A stretch of 52,312 nucleotides of DNA from Bacteroidota bacterium (lineage in GTDB: Bacteria; Bacteroidota; Bacteroidia; 2-12-FULL-35-15): positions 1-52,312 of the forward strand of contig CANIQT010000027.1 in NCBI GenBank assembly GCA_947469885.1, given 5' to 3'. Positions 26,326-35,272 of the stretch are shown piece by piece (within the stretch, counting starts at the first letter, position 1; every line of letters starts with the position of its first letter). Position numbers and translations under genes: made by a program. The notes below the pieces were generated by a model, which saw only the letters and a program-made list of their open reading frames with translations, ran no database searches and was not told where the DNA came from.

Positions 26326-26952
26326 TTAAAACAGCCCGTTTATCTCCGCATTTATTTTATTAATAATAATTCCTAAATCTTCCTGATCAGTATTAAAATC
26401 ATTATGATCCACATCAATAATAATCAACTTTGCTTCTTTGTGGCTTTCTTCGTAAGTGGCAATAAATGCTTCGTAGCGTTCGTTCAATCTTTTTAAATAA
26501 TCAATGTTAATGCTGTTTTCGTAATCTCTTCCACGCTTTTCAATTTGTTTAACCAATGTAGGAACAGAAGCGCGGAGATAAATTAATAAATCGGGAGGCG
26601 AAATAAACGATTCCATTAATTTAAAAAGAGCAATGTAATTATTGTAATCGCGGGTAGTCATCAAACCCATTGCATGCAAGTTAGGCGCAAATATGTAAGC
26701 ATCTTCGTAAATGGTACGGTCTTGAATAACCGTTTTGCCACTGTTACGAATTTTTTGCACTTGTCCAAAACGAGAGTTAAGGAAATATACCTGCAAGTTG
26801 AACGACCAGCGTTGCATGTCATCATAAAAATCGTTCAGATAAGGATTATCGTCCGCATCCTCAAAGTGAGGAGTCCATTTAAAATGTTTTGCTAAAAGAG
26901 TTGTGAGTGTGGTTTTACCTGCTCCAATGTTTCCGGCTATTGCTATGTGCAT
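26326..26952 (-). CDS. Deoxynucleoside kinase
   Basis: This 208-aa enzyme phosphorylates deoxynucleosides for salvage. It has the P-loop GNIGAGKTTLTTLL at 7-20, the substrate-binding region FEDADDNPYLNDFYDDMQRW, the DRS-type motif VIQDRTIYEDAYIF and the lid KRGRDYENSI. The sequence fits the deoxyadenosine/deoxyguanosine kinase type of Gram-positives and Bacteroidota. It is probably monocistronic and is preceded by 140 bp containing a GTTGTTGGTG palindrome. Confidence 0.9.
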   Translation of the reverse strand: MHIAIAGNIGAGKTTLTTLLAKHFKWTPHFEDADDNPYLNDFYDDMQRWSFNLQVYFLNSRFGQVQKIRNSGKTVIQDRTIYEDAYIFAPNLHAMGLMTTRDYNNYIALFKLMESFISPPDLLIYLRASVPTLVKQIEKRGRDYENSINIDYLKRLNERYEAFIATYEESHKEAKLIIIDVDHNDFNTDQEDLGIIINKINAEINGLF

Positions 26953-27063
26953 AATAAATTTTGTTTTAAAAAATCGAAGACGAAAATACTAATTCTAAAA
27001 ACCTTACCAAGAAAAAAAATGAAATTGTGAATAAGTTTTTGTTTTTAGAAATTGACAAATGCC

Positions 27064-27087
27064 GTTGTTGGTGTTTTCACCAACAAC
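27064..27087. repeat. GTTGTTGGTG palindrome
   Basis: GTTGTTGGTG and CACCAACAAC flank a TTTT loop, preceded by GCC. The same element occurs at 38111, 38236 and 38865 around the broken REP-associated transposase. It lies between the kinase and the next gene. Confidence 0.85.
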
Positions 27088-27093
27088 ATAATT

Positions 27094-27945
27094 TTATTCT
27101 TCTGAGTAAAGAAAAATAGAATTAGAAGTGCGTAACATCAGTATGCCTAACTCCAGTCTGAAATTAAGAAACTCCTGCAAAGGCATATCAAATTGTTTTT
27201 CTTCGGTGGTGATAGTGTGGTAGGCTTTTACTTTTTTATCTGAAATAAAATAAACCCAATCGCCAATCGGTTGAAAGCGGGGAGCATTTTTTATAGGCAA
27301 GGTTTTGTAATAAGTACCATACACATCAAACAACAGAACTCCTATCGAAGGATTATTGAGATACAATTTATTGTCGTACTCGAGCAGGTAGTTTGGTTTC
27401 AATTCCATGTTGAGTGTGGAGCTAAGGTTGCCTGTTTGTTGGGTTTTCAGTAGGTTTTGGTCGAGGCGGATTAATTCAAAATTTTGTAAATCATAAATCC
27501 ACAATCCCGAATTGTGAGAGGAGCAAACTAGTTGAGCCTGCTGAAAGCCTGTTTTTTCAAGGCTTACCGGCTCACCGTTTAAACTCAACGTGTTATCCAG
27601 AAACACCACCTGCAAAAAATCTTTGTAAAACACCACTATTCGCAACATGTTCGAAGCATCTACAAAACTGATGTTTCCAAAATTTTTGTTGCTGTACTTG
27701 TAGAGTTCTTTCCCTATTTTATCGTATTTGGTAAGTTCATCTGCTTTCACCACATACACATTTGCCTGATTGTCGGTAGTGAAAAAATCGGACTCCGTAT
27801 TAATGGTGGCAACGAGTTTATATTTGCTTTGAGCAAATAAATTTGTTGGTGATAGTATTTGTACAAATAGAAGTAGTACCCCTGTCAGGGTTCTAAACCC
27901 TGACAGGGGTTGTGGTGTTAAAAAAAAATTTCTAATGCTTTTCAA
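27094..27945 (-). CDS. Secreted hypothetical beta-propeller-like protein
   Basis: This 283-aa protein has a signal peptide that is longer than usual. Residues 12-23 (QPLSGFRTLTGV) are encoded by a palindromic repeat, and the hydrophobic core LLLFVQILSPTNLFAQ follows. The mature part has repeated short strands (VYVVKADELTKYDKIGKELYKY, LWIYDLQNFELIRLD, LLFDVYGTYYKTLPI) suggesting a small propeller. Its function is not known. It lies 2 bp after the GH3 gene on the same strand and is probably co-transcribed. Confidence 0.78.
   Translation of the reverse strand: MKSIRNFFLTPQPLSGFRTLTGVLLLFVQILSPTNLFAQSKYKLVATINTESDFFTTDNQANVYVVKADELTKYDKIGKELYKYSNKNFGNISFVDASNMLRIVVFYKDFLQVVFLDNTLSLNGEPVSLEKTGFQQAQLVCSSHNSGLWIYDLQNFELIRLDQNLLKTQQTGNLSSTLNMELKPNYLLEYDNKLYLNNPSIGVLLFDVYGTYYKTLPIKNAPRFQPIGDWVYFISDKKVKAYHTITTEEKQFDMPLQEFLNFRLELGILMLRTSNSIFLYSEE
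27878..27910. repeat. CCCCTGTCAGGGTT palindrome inside a signal peptide
   Basis: ACCCCTGTCAGGGTT (27878-27892) pairs perfectly with its complement (27896-27910) across a 3-nt loop, a 15-bp stem. The identical stem recurs at 50174-50206. Here it encodes residues 12-23 of the secreted protein. Confidence 0.92.
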
Positions 27946-27947
27946 CT

Positions 27948-29465
27948 TTATTTTTTTATCAAAGATAGTATTTCTTCCACATATTTTCGTTCGTTGCTCA
28001 AACGGGGCACTTTATGCTGTCCTCCCAATTTATTTTTCGATTCAAACCATTTGTAAAAAGTATCTTTTGGCACCGAACGCACCACAGGCATTTTTAGTGC
28101 TAAATTTTGATACCTTTTTGCCTCGTAATCCGAATTAATTGATTTAAGGGCATTGTCAAGCATCTCTGTAAAATATTCTATGTTGTTCGGCTCTTTATCA
28201 AACTCAATCAACCACTCGTGTGCCCCATTTTCATTGTCATTCATATACACTGGTGCGGCAGTATATTCTCTTATTTGAGCTGACGATTTTTCGCAGGCAA
28301 TCACCAACGCTTTGTCGGCATTATCCACTATAATTTCTTCACCAAACGCATTAATAAAATGTTTGGTACGACCTGTAATTTTAAACCGGAAAGGATACAA
28401 AGAAGTGAACTTAATGGTGTCGCCCAATTTGTATCGCCAAAGCCCTGCATTGGTTGATATTACTAATGCATAGTTGGTTTCTGTATCTACTTCGAACAGC
28501 GAATACGTTCTTGGATTTTCTGCTTCTGCATCGTTCACATCAATAAATTCGTAATAAATTCCATAGTCCAACATCAACAATAATTCATCCGAATTTCGTA
28601 AATCTTGAATCCCAAAAAAGCCTTCGGTAGCGTTGTACAACTCCAAATAATTCAAATCAGGCTTATTAAAAATAGCTTTGAATTGCTCTTTGTAAGGATT
28701 AAAATTTACACCCCCATGAAAATAAACTTCCAAGTTGGGCCACACTTCTGCAATTGTTTTTTTACCCGATTCTTCTAAAACTCGTTTCATAATTAACAGC
28801 ATCCACGAAGGCACACCCGCCAAGCTCACCATGTTTGCTTGCATAGCAGCTTTAGAAAGCTTTTCGAGTTTCTCATCCCACTTATCCATCAATGCAATTG
28901 ACAAATCGGGCGAACGAAAATACTCCGCCCACACCGGCAAATTATTAATTACAATGGCAGACAAATCTCCATTTTGCGATTCGTAAGCCCCAAAACTATC
29001 GGTAACAAGGCTTCCGGCAAGGGCTAAATTTTTTCCAGTAAACAATTGTGTTTCGGGATTGAGCGAACAATGAATGGCAATCATATCGCGCCCTCCGTTG
29101 TAATGGCAATTGTCCAAACTCTCCTGACTCACCGGAATAAATTTACTTTTATCATTTGTTGTGCCCGATGATTTCGCAAACCATTTAATTTCTGTGTTCC
29201 ACAAAATATTTTGTTCTCCTTTGCGTATTCGATCAATAAAAGGTTTCAGGGTTTCGTAATCTTGCAGTGGTACATTTTCTTTATATTGTTTAAGCGTTGT
29301 ACTACTTTTATAACCATACCTCCTTCCCCACTCTGTATCTTTTGCCGATGAAATTAATTTCCGTAAACTCTCGCTTTGCACATCTTCAGGATACTTCATA
29401 AAAAGCTCAATCTGGTGCATCCGTTTCTTCATCCACCAACTGGCTATGCTGTTTAATATGGGCAT
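27948..29465 (-). CDS. GH3 family acyl-acid-amide synthetase-like protein
   Basis: This 505-aa protein of the adenylate-forming GH3 family is known in plants for joining auxin or jasmonate to amino acids; its bacterial role is unresolved. Visible motifs are the ATP-binding WFAKSSGTTNDKSKFIPVS (about 92-110), the YNATEGFFGIQDL region, and GLWRYKLGDTIKFTSLYPFRFKITGRTKHFINAFGEEI near residues 340-378. The length is normal. It follows the PolX-like gene by 17 bp, and the propeller-like gene follows 2 bp after it, so it is in a minus-strand operon. Confidence 0.9.
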   Translation of the reverse strand: MPILNSIASWWMKKRMHQIELFMKYPEDVQSESLRKLISSAKDTEWGRRYGYKSSTTLKQYKENVPLQDYETLKPFIDRIRKGEQNILWNTEIKWFAKSSGTTNDKSKFIPVSQESLDNCHYNGGRDMIAIHCSLNPETQLFTGKNLALAGSLVTDSFGAYESQNGDLSAIVINNLPVWAEYFRSPDLSIALMDKWDEKLEKLSKAAMQANMVSLAGVPSWMLLIMKRVLEESGKKTIAEVWPNLEVYFHGGVNFNPYKEQFKAIFNKPDLNYLELYNATEGFFGIQDLRNSDELLLMLDYGIYYEFIDVNDAEAENPRTYSLFEVDTETNYALVISTNAGLWRYKLGDTIKFTSLYPFRFKITGRTKHFINAFGEEIIVDNADKALVIACEKSSAQIREYTAAPVYMNDNENGAHEWLIEFDKEPNNIEYFTEMLDNALKSINSDYEAKRYQNLALKMPVVRSVPKDTFYKWFESKNKLGGQHKVPRLSNERKYVEEILSLIKK

Positions 29466-29482
29466 CTGTTTCTAATTAGGAA

Positions 29483-31093
29483 TTAAGAAGTAGGAATTTG
29501 TTTTCTTGTAATGAAATATTTTTCTATTTCAGGTAAAGATAACGTATTAAAACACATTTCTTTTGTCAGCATACCTTTTCGAGCGGCACAAGTGCCATAA
29601 TACATATCGTGATAGCCTTGTCGTTCGTGAGCATCAGGGTTAATCGAAATTTTAACTCCCTTCTCTATACAATATGGAATCCACCGCCAATCAATATCTA
29701 AGCGGTAAGGATGTGCATTCAGTTCAATGATTACACCATTGGCAGCACAGGCATCTATTATTTTTTTATGGTCAATGGGGTAACCAGGGCGGGACAAAAG
29801 CAGCCTTCCTGTTGGATGTCCAAGTATAGTAGTATATGGATTTTCTATTGCTTTCAGTAAACGAGCAGTTGCTTTTTCTTCATTCATTTTCAAATTGGAA
29901 TGCACTGAAGCTACAATAAAATCAAATAATCTAAGAATATCCTCCGGATAATCTAACGAGCCATCATTCAAAATATCGCTCTCCACTCCTTTAAATATTT
30001 TAAACGGAAATAATTTTTTATTCAACTCTTCTATCTCAGCATGTTGCTTCATTATTTTATCAATCTTCATTCCTTCGGCATAAAATGCAGATTGCGAATG
30101 GTCGCAAATTCCAAGATATTCGTAGCCCAGCTCTTTACAATATTCAGCCATCTCTTTCAGTGTATTCATTCCATCACTGTAAGTACTATGGTTATGCAAA
30201 ATCCCTTTCAGGTCGGTTACTTCAATCAGTTTCGGAATTTTATTTTCTTTTGCCAGAGCAATTATTTCAGATGATTCTCTTAGTTCCGGTTCAATATATT
30301 GAAGATGATTTAAAGTAAATAGTTCCTGTTCCGAATTCGTAATTTGAAATTTAAAATCTGGAATCAGAAAATTCTCTGAAGCGGTTGTTTTAAATAGTTC
30401 AGAATAAAATTCACTTTCATTACAGTTTATGATTTCAATTTTTATTTTTGCTCTATTCTCCAATTCATTAGTATTTATTGCTACTTCAGAGGCAATTAAA
30501 ATTTCTATTTTATCAATCACATCACACTTTCTTCTAATGGCTCCTGTAAGAGATACCAGCTCAGTGTTATACTTTTTCTTTAATTCATTTACCAACTCAT
30601 TTGCAAATTGTTCAGCCGAAGCAAAATGAAACCAACCAATATTCGATTGAAAAAACTCTATTTGCTTTTTAACTTCTGCCTGTGTTTTTGTTCCAAAACC
30701 TTTTAAAAGTAACAATCGGTTTTCGTTGCAGGCATAAAGCAATTCTCCAATGCTTTCTATTTCCAGTTCCCGCCACAGTTGCCCCACTTTTTTGGGTCCT
30801 ATTCCTTTTATGGCAAGCATTTCAATAACTCCGGGAGGAGTAATAGCCACCATTTCCGTCAATTCTTTTAAATTATTGGTTGTTTGTAATTCATTAATTT
30901 TTCCGGCAATACTTTTTCCTATTCCTTCTATTTGTTCTAACTCTTGCAATGTTTTTCCTTGCAAATCGATATCTGTTTTATTCAGTTTGTAGGCTGCATT
31001 GGCAATAGATTTTATTTTGAACGGATTCTGCTCGTGCAGTTCCATCAACTGTGCTGTAATTTTTAAGGCTTTTGCTATTTCTTCTGTGCTCAT
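29483..31093 (-). CDS. PolX-like protein with HhH and PHP domains
   Basis: This 536-aa protein has the layout of bacterial PolX, a DNA repair polymerase and 3'-5' exonuclease. Helix-hairpin-helix segments (EQIEGIGKSIAGKIN, LAIKGIGPKKVGQLW, LKGFGTKTQAE) precede a beta-type polymerase region and a C-terminal PHP domain. PHP metal residues are all visible (HNHSTYSDG, CDHS, GVESD, SVHSN, LGHPTGR, NPDAHE). The polymerase site is altered: the usual GSxRR plus DxD pattern reads GAIRRKCDVIDKIEIL, so both catalytic Asp positions are changed (Lys and Glu). It is probably a PHP nuclease without polymerase activity. Confidence 0.88.
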   Translation of the reverse strand: MSTEEIAKALKITAQLMELHEQNPFKIKSIANAAYKLNKTDIDLQGKTLQELEQIEGIGKSIAGKINELQTTNNLKELTEMVAITPPGVIEMLAIKGIGPKKVGQLWRELEIESIGELLYACNENRLLLLKGFGTKTQAEVKKQIEFFQSNIGWFHFASAEQFANELVNELKKKYNTELVSLTGAIRRKCDVIDKIEILIASEVAINTNELENRAKIKIEIINCNESEFYSELFKTTASENFLIPDFKFQITNSEQELFTLNHLQYIEPELRESSEIIALAKENKIPKLIEVTDLKGILHNHSTYSDGMNTLKEMAEYCKELGYEYLGICDHSQSAFYAEGMKIDKIMKQHAEIEELNKKLFPFKIFKGVESDILNDGSLDYPEDILRLFDFIVASVHSNLKMNEEKATARLLKAIENPYTTILGHPTGRLLLSRPGYPIDHKKIIDACAANGVIIELNAHPYRLDIDWRWIPYCIEKGVKISINPDAHERQGYHDMYYGTCAARKGMLTKEMCFNTLSLPEIEKYFITRKQIPTS

Positions 31094-31180
31094 ATATATA
31101 GGTTAAAAGTTTTAAAGTCCAAAGTCCAAAGTTAGAAAACAAATATCACTTTTTATTTCAATTATACAGAATGAAAAAAT

Positions 31181-31188
31181 TACTTTTG
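31181..31188 (+). promoter_or_regulatory. -7 element of the Kelch-like gene
   Basis: TACTTTTG matches the TAnnTTTG box and lies 23 bp before the ATG at 31212. No clear -33 element is visible. Confidence 0.45.
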
Positions 31189-31211
31189 TGCGAAATTTAA
31201 ATTATTCCACC

Positions 31212-32804
31212 ATGTCAAGCACTTTTAAACTATTATTTCTTACTGTTTTCATTTCAATAAACACATTTCAATTAAAAGCACAGTTTGGTGCATTGCCTCC
31301 TTATACTATACAAATTAAGGCAATTTCAGGAACAGTAATTCCTGGAGTTCATTCGTTTGCTTTTGCTCAATCGGGCGACAAATGGTTGTTTATAGGAGGC
31401 AGAACCAATGGTTTGCACGGATTAAACAGTAATGATGGTTTTCCACAGGAATTTAAAAACGACAAGGTGATAGTGGTGGATACGGTTACTTGGAATTTTT
31501 ATTCTGCTGATTTGAATCAACTTCCTTTTTCGCTTGCCGACCCTTTGCGCTCCACCAATATGCAATACATTCAGGAAGGGAACCATTTATACATGATTGG
31601 GGGATATGGTTACGACAGCACTTTATCGCATTATGCCACCTTCCCTACACTCACAGCAATTAATGTAGACACTATGATTAACGCAGTAATGAATGCCTTA
31701 CCCATTGCTTCCTCTATCCGACAAGTTGTAGATACCAACTTTGCTGTATGTGGTGGCGACCTTGGAAAATTAGGGAATGATTATTATTTAATGCTTGGGC
31801 ATAAATTTACTGGCAGATACGATCATGTGGCAGGACCATTGTTTACACAAATTTACAGCAACCGAATAAAAAAATTTACCATCTCCGACAATGATACCAC
31901 AATTGCGTTATCTGCTTTTACTTATCAAACAGATACCACTAATTTTCATAGAAGAGATTTTACCTCTGCTCCAATTGTTAAGCCCAATGGTGATTTCGGA
32001 ATTGGTATTTACGGAGGAGTGTTTCAGAAAAACGTTGACCTGCCTTATCGTGAGCCAATAAACATTGAAGCCTTAGGAACAACAACCGATACAAGCTATC
32101 ATCAAATAATGAGTCAATATACTTGTGCTGTTATTCCTGTTTATGACTCAACAAAATTTACCATGTACACTACTTTTTTAGGTGGTATTTCTGTTTATGA
32201 TTTCAATGATACTACTAGTGTTCTTGTTTACGATACTGTAGTGCCTTTTATAAATGACATCACCACTCTTACTGTTGATGGTTTTGGAATAAAATCGGAA
32301 GCTATAATGGATACGCATCTTTCGGGGCTATTGGGAGCTAATGCTAAATTTATTTCTAATTATAACATTCCTCATTATAGTAACGATGTTATAAGAATAA
32401 ACAGCATGACCAACAATGCTCAGGTGTTGGCAGGATATATGTTTGGAGGCATTCGAGCAAATGCGGGTAATTTTGGAATAACCTTGAGTAATGATAGTAT
32501 TTATCGGGTATATGTTACACCACACTACACCACAAGTGTTGACGAAACATCAATGAACATTGTTAATGCACAATTGTATCCTAATCCATCTTCTGATGTT
32601 TCCACTCTTTCGTTTGTTTTAAAAAATGCTGAAACAGTTCGTGTTTCCATTACCGATGTTACAGGGAAAGAAGTACAATTGATTGCAAACGAAAAAATGA
32701 ATTCCGGTAGCCACCAGCTTAAAATTAACACTTCAAAATTGGCAGCTGGATTATATGTTTGTAAGGTTGGAGTTAGTCATTTGTCATTAGTCATTAGTCA
32801 TTAG
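31212..32804 (+). CDS. Kelch-like secreted protein with damaged T9SS tail
   Basis: This 530-aa protein has a signal peptide (MSSTFKLLFLTVFISINTFQLKAQ). A Kelch-like propeller follows, with strands such as GDKWLFIGGRTNGLHGLN, GNHLYMIGGYG and GIYGGVFQKN. The C-terminal type A T9SS sorting domain begins AQLYPNPSSDVSTLSF and includes SKLAAGLYVCKV. The expected last strand is replaced by GVSHLSLVISH, encoded by a TCATTAG simple repeat, so the sorting tail is truncated or re-written. I chose the ATG at 31212 rather than the GTG at 31188, which lies in the promoter. Confidence 0.85.
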   Translation: MSSTFKLLFLTVFISINTFQLKAQFGALPPYTIQIKAISGTVIPGVHSFAFAQSGDKWLFIGGRTNGLHGLNSNDGFPQEFKNDKVIVVDTVTWNFYSADLNQLPFSLADPLRSTNMQYIQEGNHLYMIGGYGYDSTLSHYATFPTLTAINVDTMINAVMNALPIASSIRQVVDTNFAVCGGDLGKLGNDYYLMLGHKFTGRYDHVAGPLFTQIYSNRIKKFTISDNDTTIALSAFTYQTDTTNFHRRDFTSAPIVKPNGDFGIGIYGGVFQKNVDLPYREPINIEALGTTTDTSYHQIMSQYTCAVIPVYDSTKFTMYTTFLGGISVYDFNDTTSVLVYDTVVPFINDITTLTVDGFGIKSEAIMDTHLSGLLGANAKFISNYNIPHYSNDVIRINSMTNNAQVLAGYMFGGIRANAGNFGITLSNDSIYRVYVTPHYTTSVDETSMNIVNAQLYPNPSSDVSTLSFVLKNAETVRVSITDVTGKEVQLIANEKMNSGSHQLKINTSKLAAGLYVCKVGVSHLSLVISH

Positions 32805-32830
32805 TTCATAGTTGTTTTAAATAAAGTTTT

Positions 32831-33640
32831 ATGAAATATATTTTTGTTTTCTTGCTTACTGTTCTTTCTTTTTTTACAAAAGCACAAACCGCTAACCCTT
32901 TTAGATCACGAATGTATTTTTCGTGGGGATATAATAAAGAGTGGTACAGCAGCAGTACAATCAAAGTTTCGCAACCCTCACAAGGCAATAATTTTCAGTT
33001 CAATAACGTTTCGGGCGAAGATAAAATAGGCTGGGATAAATTGTTTCAGCATGAAGTAACCATTCCTCAATACAATTATCGCTTCGGTTTTTTCTTAAAA
33101 AAACATCAAAGCTGGGGATTTGAATTTAATTACGACCACACCAAATATCAAATGATTCCGGGGCAGTATGCCCATATAACAGGCACTTTACATGGCAGAA
33201 ATGTGGATACCAATGTGGTGATTGTGGACAGTGTAAATTTTTGGAAACTAAACAACGGTGCTAATTTTTTTCTGTTTAACGTGATGAAACGTTTTTATGT
33301 ATGTGGAACAAAAAATGGATTGGTTAAACTTTACAGCATATTTAAACTGGGCATTGGTCCTGTAATTCCGCACACAGAAAACACCATGTGGGGGCACGAA
33401 AACACTCCAGGTTTTCAGTTTGGTGGATTGAATGCCGGCTTTGAAGCTGCTTACCGATTAGAAATTACAAAGTACCTCTTTCTCGACCTTGCCCAAAAGG
33501 TGGATTATGCTAATTATTGGGGACTAAGGGTGTATGAAGGAAAAGCCAAACAGAGTTTTTTTACTTATGAAGTAATTGGAACATTAGGGATAATACTCCC
33601 ATATAGGCAACAGAAAAAGCAAGAAGAAACAAGTAAATAG
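32831..33640 (+). CDS. Outer-membrane beta-barrel protein
   Basis: This 269-aa protein has a signal peptide (MKYIFVFLLTVLSFFTKAQ). Repeated amphipathic strands ending in aromatics follow (RMYFSWGYNKEWYSSSTI, YNYRFGFFLKKHQSWGFEFNYDHTKYQM, GLNAGFEAAYRLEI, TYEVIGTLGIILPYR). It is a small barrel with no recognised substrate. It follows the Kelch gene by 26 bp and probably shares its transcript. Confidence 0.75.
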   Translation: MKYIFVFLLTVLSFFTKAQTANPFRSRMYFSWGYNKEWYSSSTIKVSQPSQGNNFQFNNVSGEDKIGWDKLFQHEVTIPQYNYRFGFFLKKHQSWGFEFNYDHTKYQMIPGQYAHITGTLHGRNVDTNVVIVDSVNFWKLNNGANFFLFNVMKRFYVCGTKNGLVKLYSIFKLGIGPVIPHTENTMWGHENTPGFQFGGLNAGFEAAYRLEITKYLFLDLAQKVDYANYWGLRVYEGKAKQSFFTYEVIGTLGIILPYRQQKKQEETSK

Positions 33641-33641
33641 T

Positions 33642-34268
33642 TTACGGTGCCAATCGCTCCATCTTCCAAACATTATTTTCGAGGGTAAATAAAATCCTAT
33701 CGTGGAGGCGGCTTGGGCGACCTTGCCAAAACTCAATGTGGGTGGGTTTTAATACATAACCTCCCCAGTGTGGTGGGCGAGGAACATTTCCATCAGCATA
33801 TTTTTTTGATACTTGTGCAAATCGTTCATCCAAAACATTTCTACTTTCAATTACCTTACTTTGCTCCGAAGTCCATGCTCCAAGCTTGCTTTCAAATGGG
33901 CGAGATTCGAAATATGCATCCGATTCTGCAGCTGTTTGTTTTGTTAACGTGCCTTCTATTCGTACTTGTCGCTCCAAATCTTGCCAAAAAAAAAGTAAGG
34001 CTGCATTGGGATTTTCTAAAATGTCGTTTCCTTTTCGACTGGTGTAATTAGTATAAAACACAAAACCATTTTCATCAAAATTTCGTAGGAGTACAATTCG
34101 TGCTGATGGTTTACCATCTTTATCGGCAGTAGCAAGTGTCATTATATAATACTCCATGAGATTGCTTTTTTCAGCCAATTGGAACCATTCTGCAAATTGC
34201 AAAAAAGGATTTGGATTTACATCCTTTTCGTCTAGTGTGTGTTTTTTATATTCTTGTCGTATGCTCAT
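33642..34268 (-). CDS. pdxH: Pyridoxamine/pyridoxine 5'-phosphate oxidase
   Basis: This 208-aa FMN enzyme makes pyridoxal phosphate from PNP or PMP. It has the FMN-binding ARIVLLRNFDENGFVFYTNYTSRKG (about 57-81), LFFWQDLERQVRIEG, SESDAYFESRPFESKLGAWTSEQS-type motifs and the C-terminal PxxxEFWQGRPSRLHDRI signature. The ATG at 34266-34268 gives normal length. It is the last gene of a minus-strand run (rhomboid, gmhB, aminotransferase IV, pdxH), separated from the third gene by a pair of C-rich palindromes. Confidence 0.95.
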   Translation of the reverse strand: MSIRQEYKKHTLDEKDVNPNPFLQFAEWFQLAEKSNLMEYYIMTLATADKDGKPSARIVLLRNFDENGFVFYTNYTSRKGNDILENPNAALLFFWQDLERQVRIEGTLTKQTAAESDAYFESRPFESKLGAWTSEQSKVIESRNVLDERFAQVSKKYADGNVPRPPHWGGYVLKPTHIEFWQGRPSRLHDRILFTLENNVWKMERLAP

Positions 34269-34279
34269 ATTTCCTTGAA

Positions 34280-34411
34280 GACCTCACCCCCAGCCCCTCT
34301 CCTTGAAAAAAGGAGAGGGGAGCCAGGACTTGAAGTACTATGTATTTATTATTTAGTTCGTCACCTCCTACCCCCTCCCCTTTTTCAAGGGGAGGGGATT
34401 AAGGGGAGAGG
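34280..34411. repeat. Two C-rich palindromes between pdxH and aminotransferase IV
   Basis: Two hairpins lie about 70 bp apart. CCCCTCTCCTT (34294-34304) pairs with 34310-34320, and CCCCTCCCCTT (34372-34382) pairs with 34387-34397. Outer AGACCTC and GAGGTCT segments make the whole unit roughly symmetrical. Transcription of pdxH from the upstream gene must pass through both. Confidence 0.85.
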
Positions 34412-34417
34412 TCTCAT

Positions 34418-35272
34418 TTACTCCAACGGTGTTGAAGTTAGTTCATTCAATTTCTCTATCAATTTTTTTGAGGTATTGTTAAAATATCTTTTCTGTTTGT
34501 ATGCCACCACCCATCTAATTCCGCTGAACGAATTGGTTAAAAATAATTCGTCAGCTGCTAACAACACATTTTGCATTACTGCAATTTCGTACACCGCTAT
34601 TTTATTTGTAGTAGCTATTTCAATTACCTTTTTTCGCATCACCCCGTCCACACATCCTTCGGCAACAGGAGGAGTGTATAGTACTCCATTTTTCACAGCA
34701 AAGATATTTGAACTAATGGTTTCAATAATATGATTCTTATCATTTTGAATAATACAATCGTCCAGTTGTAACTCATGTTTGGCTATACCTGCAAGCACAT
34801 ACACCAAGCTATTAGCAGACTTAATGGAGGATAGTGTGTTCTGTTGTTTTTTGAAATCATTAAACAAATCAACTGTGTAACCTTTCTCATTCAACACATA
34901 TCCAACATCTTCCATTGGAGAAGCCTCTATAATGTAAGAAACAGAGTTGGTATCGGGTGCGTAAAACCCCCCTTCGTTGCGGTAAACCGTAAGCCGTACA
35001 CGTCCATCAGTGGTAATAGAATTTTTTTGAGCTAATTCGAGTATTGCTTTTTCAAAAAACTCTACTGTAAAACTTGCATTTACTTCCATTTTCAAAATCT
35101 TCATTCCTTTAAACAAACGGTTCAAATGCTCCGCCAAAAACTGGGGACGATTATATGTAAAACGAATGGTTTCGAACAAAGCATCCCCGTAGCGAAATGA
35201 ACGATTGCTTGCTTTCACCACCGGCTCCTCTGCCGAAACTATTTTTCCATTATTATTTATGTACTGTTGCAT
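34418..35272 (-). CDS. Class IV aminotransferase / PabC-like lyase
   Basis: This 284-aa fold-type IV PLP enzyme resembles 4-amino-4-deoxychorismate lyase or a branched-chain aminotransferase. The motifs SFRYGDALFETIRF, the PLP lysine in LSSIKSANSLVYVLA (about 161) and the ETISSNIFAVKNG turn are visible. Substrate cannot be fixed from sequence; PabC would feed folate synthesis. Its start abuts the gmhB stop with no gap, so co-transcription is very likely. Confidence 0.85.
   Translation of the reverse strand: MQQYINNNGKIVSAEEPVVKASNRSFRYGDALFETIRFTYNRPQFLAEHLNRLFKGMKILKMEVNASFTVEFFEKAILELAQKNSITTDGRVRLTVYRNEGGFYAPDTNSVSYIIEASPMEDVGYVLNEKGYTVDLFNDFKKQQNTLSSIKSANSLVYVLAGIAKHELQLDDCIIQNDKNHIIETISSNIFAVKNGVLYTPPVAEGCVDGVMRKKVIEIATTNKIAVYEIAVMQNVLLAADELFLTNSFSGIRWVVAYKQKRYFNNTSKKLIEKLNELTSTPLE

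Noticed and set aside
34239..34733. Plus-strand ORF of 164 aa opposite pdxH and aminotransferase IV
   Set aside because: It is built from the C-rich palindromes and antisense codons of the real genes.
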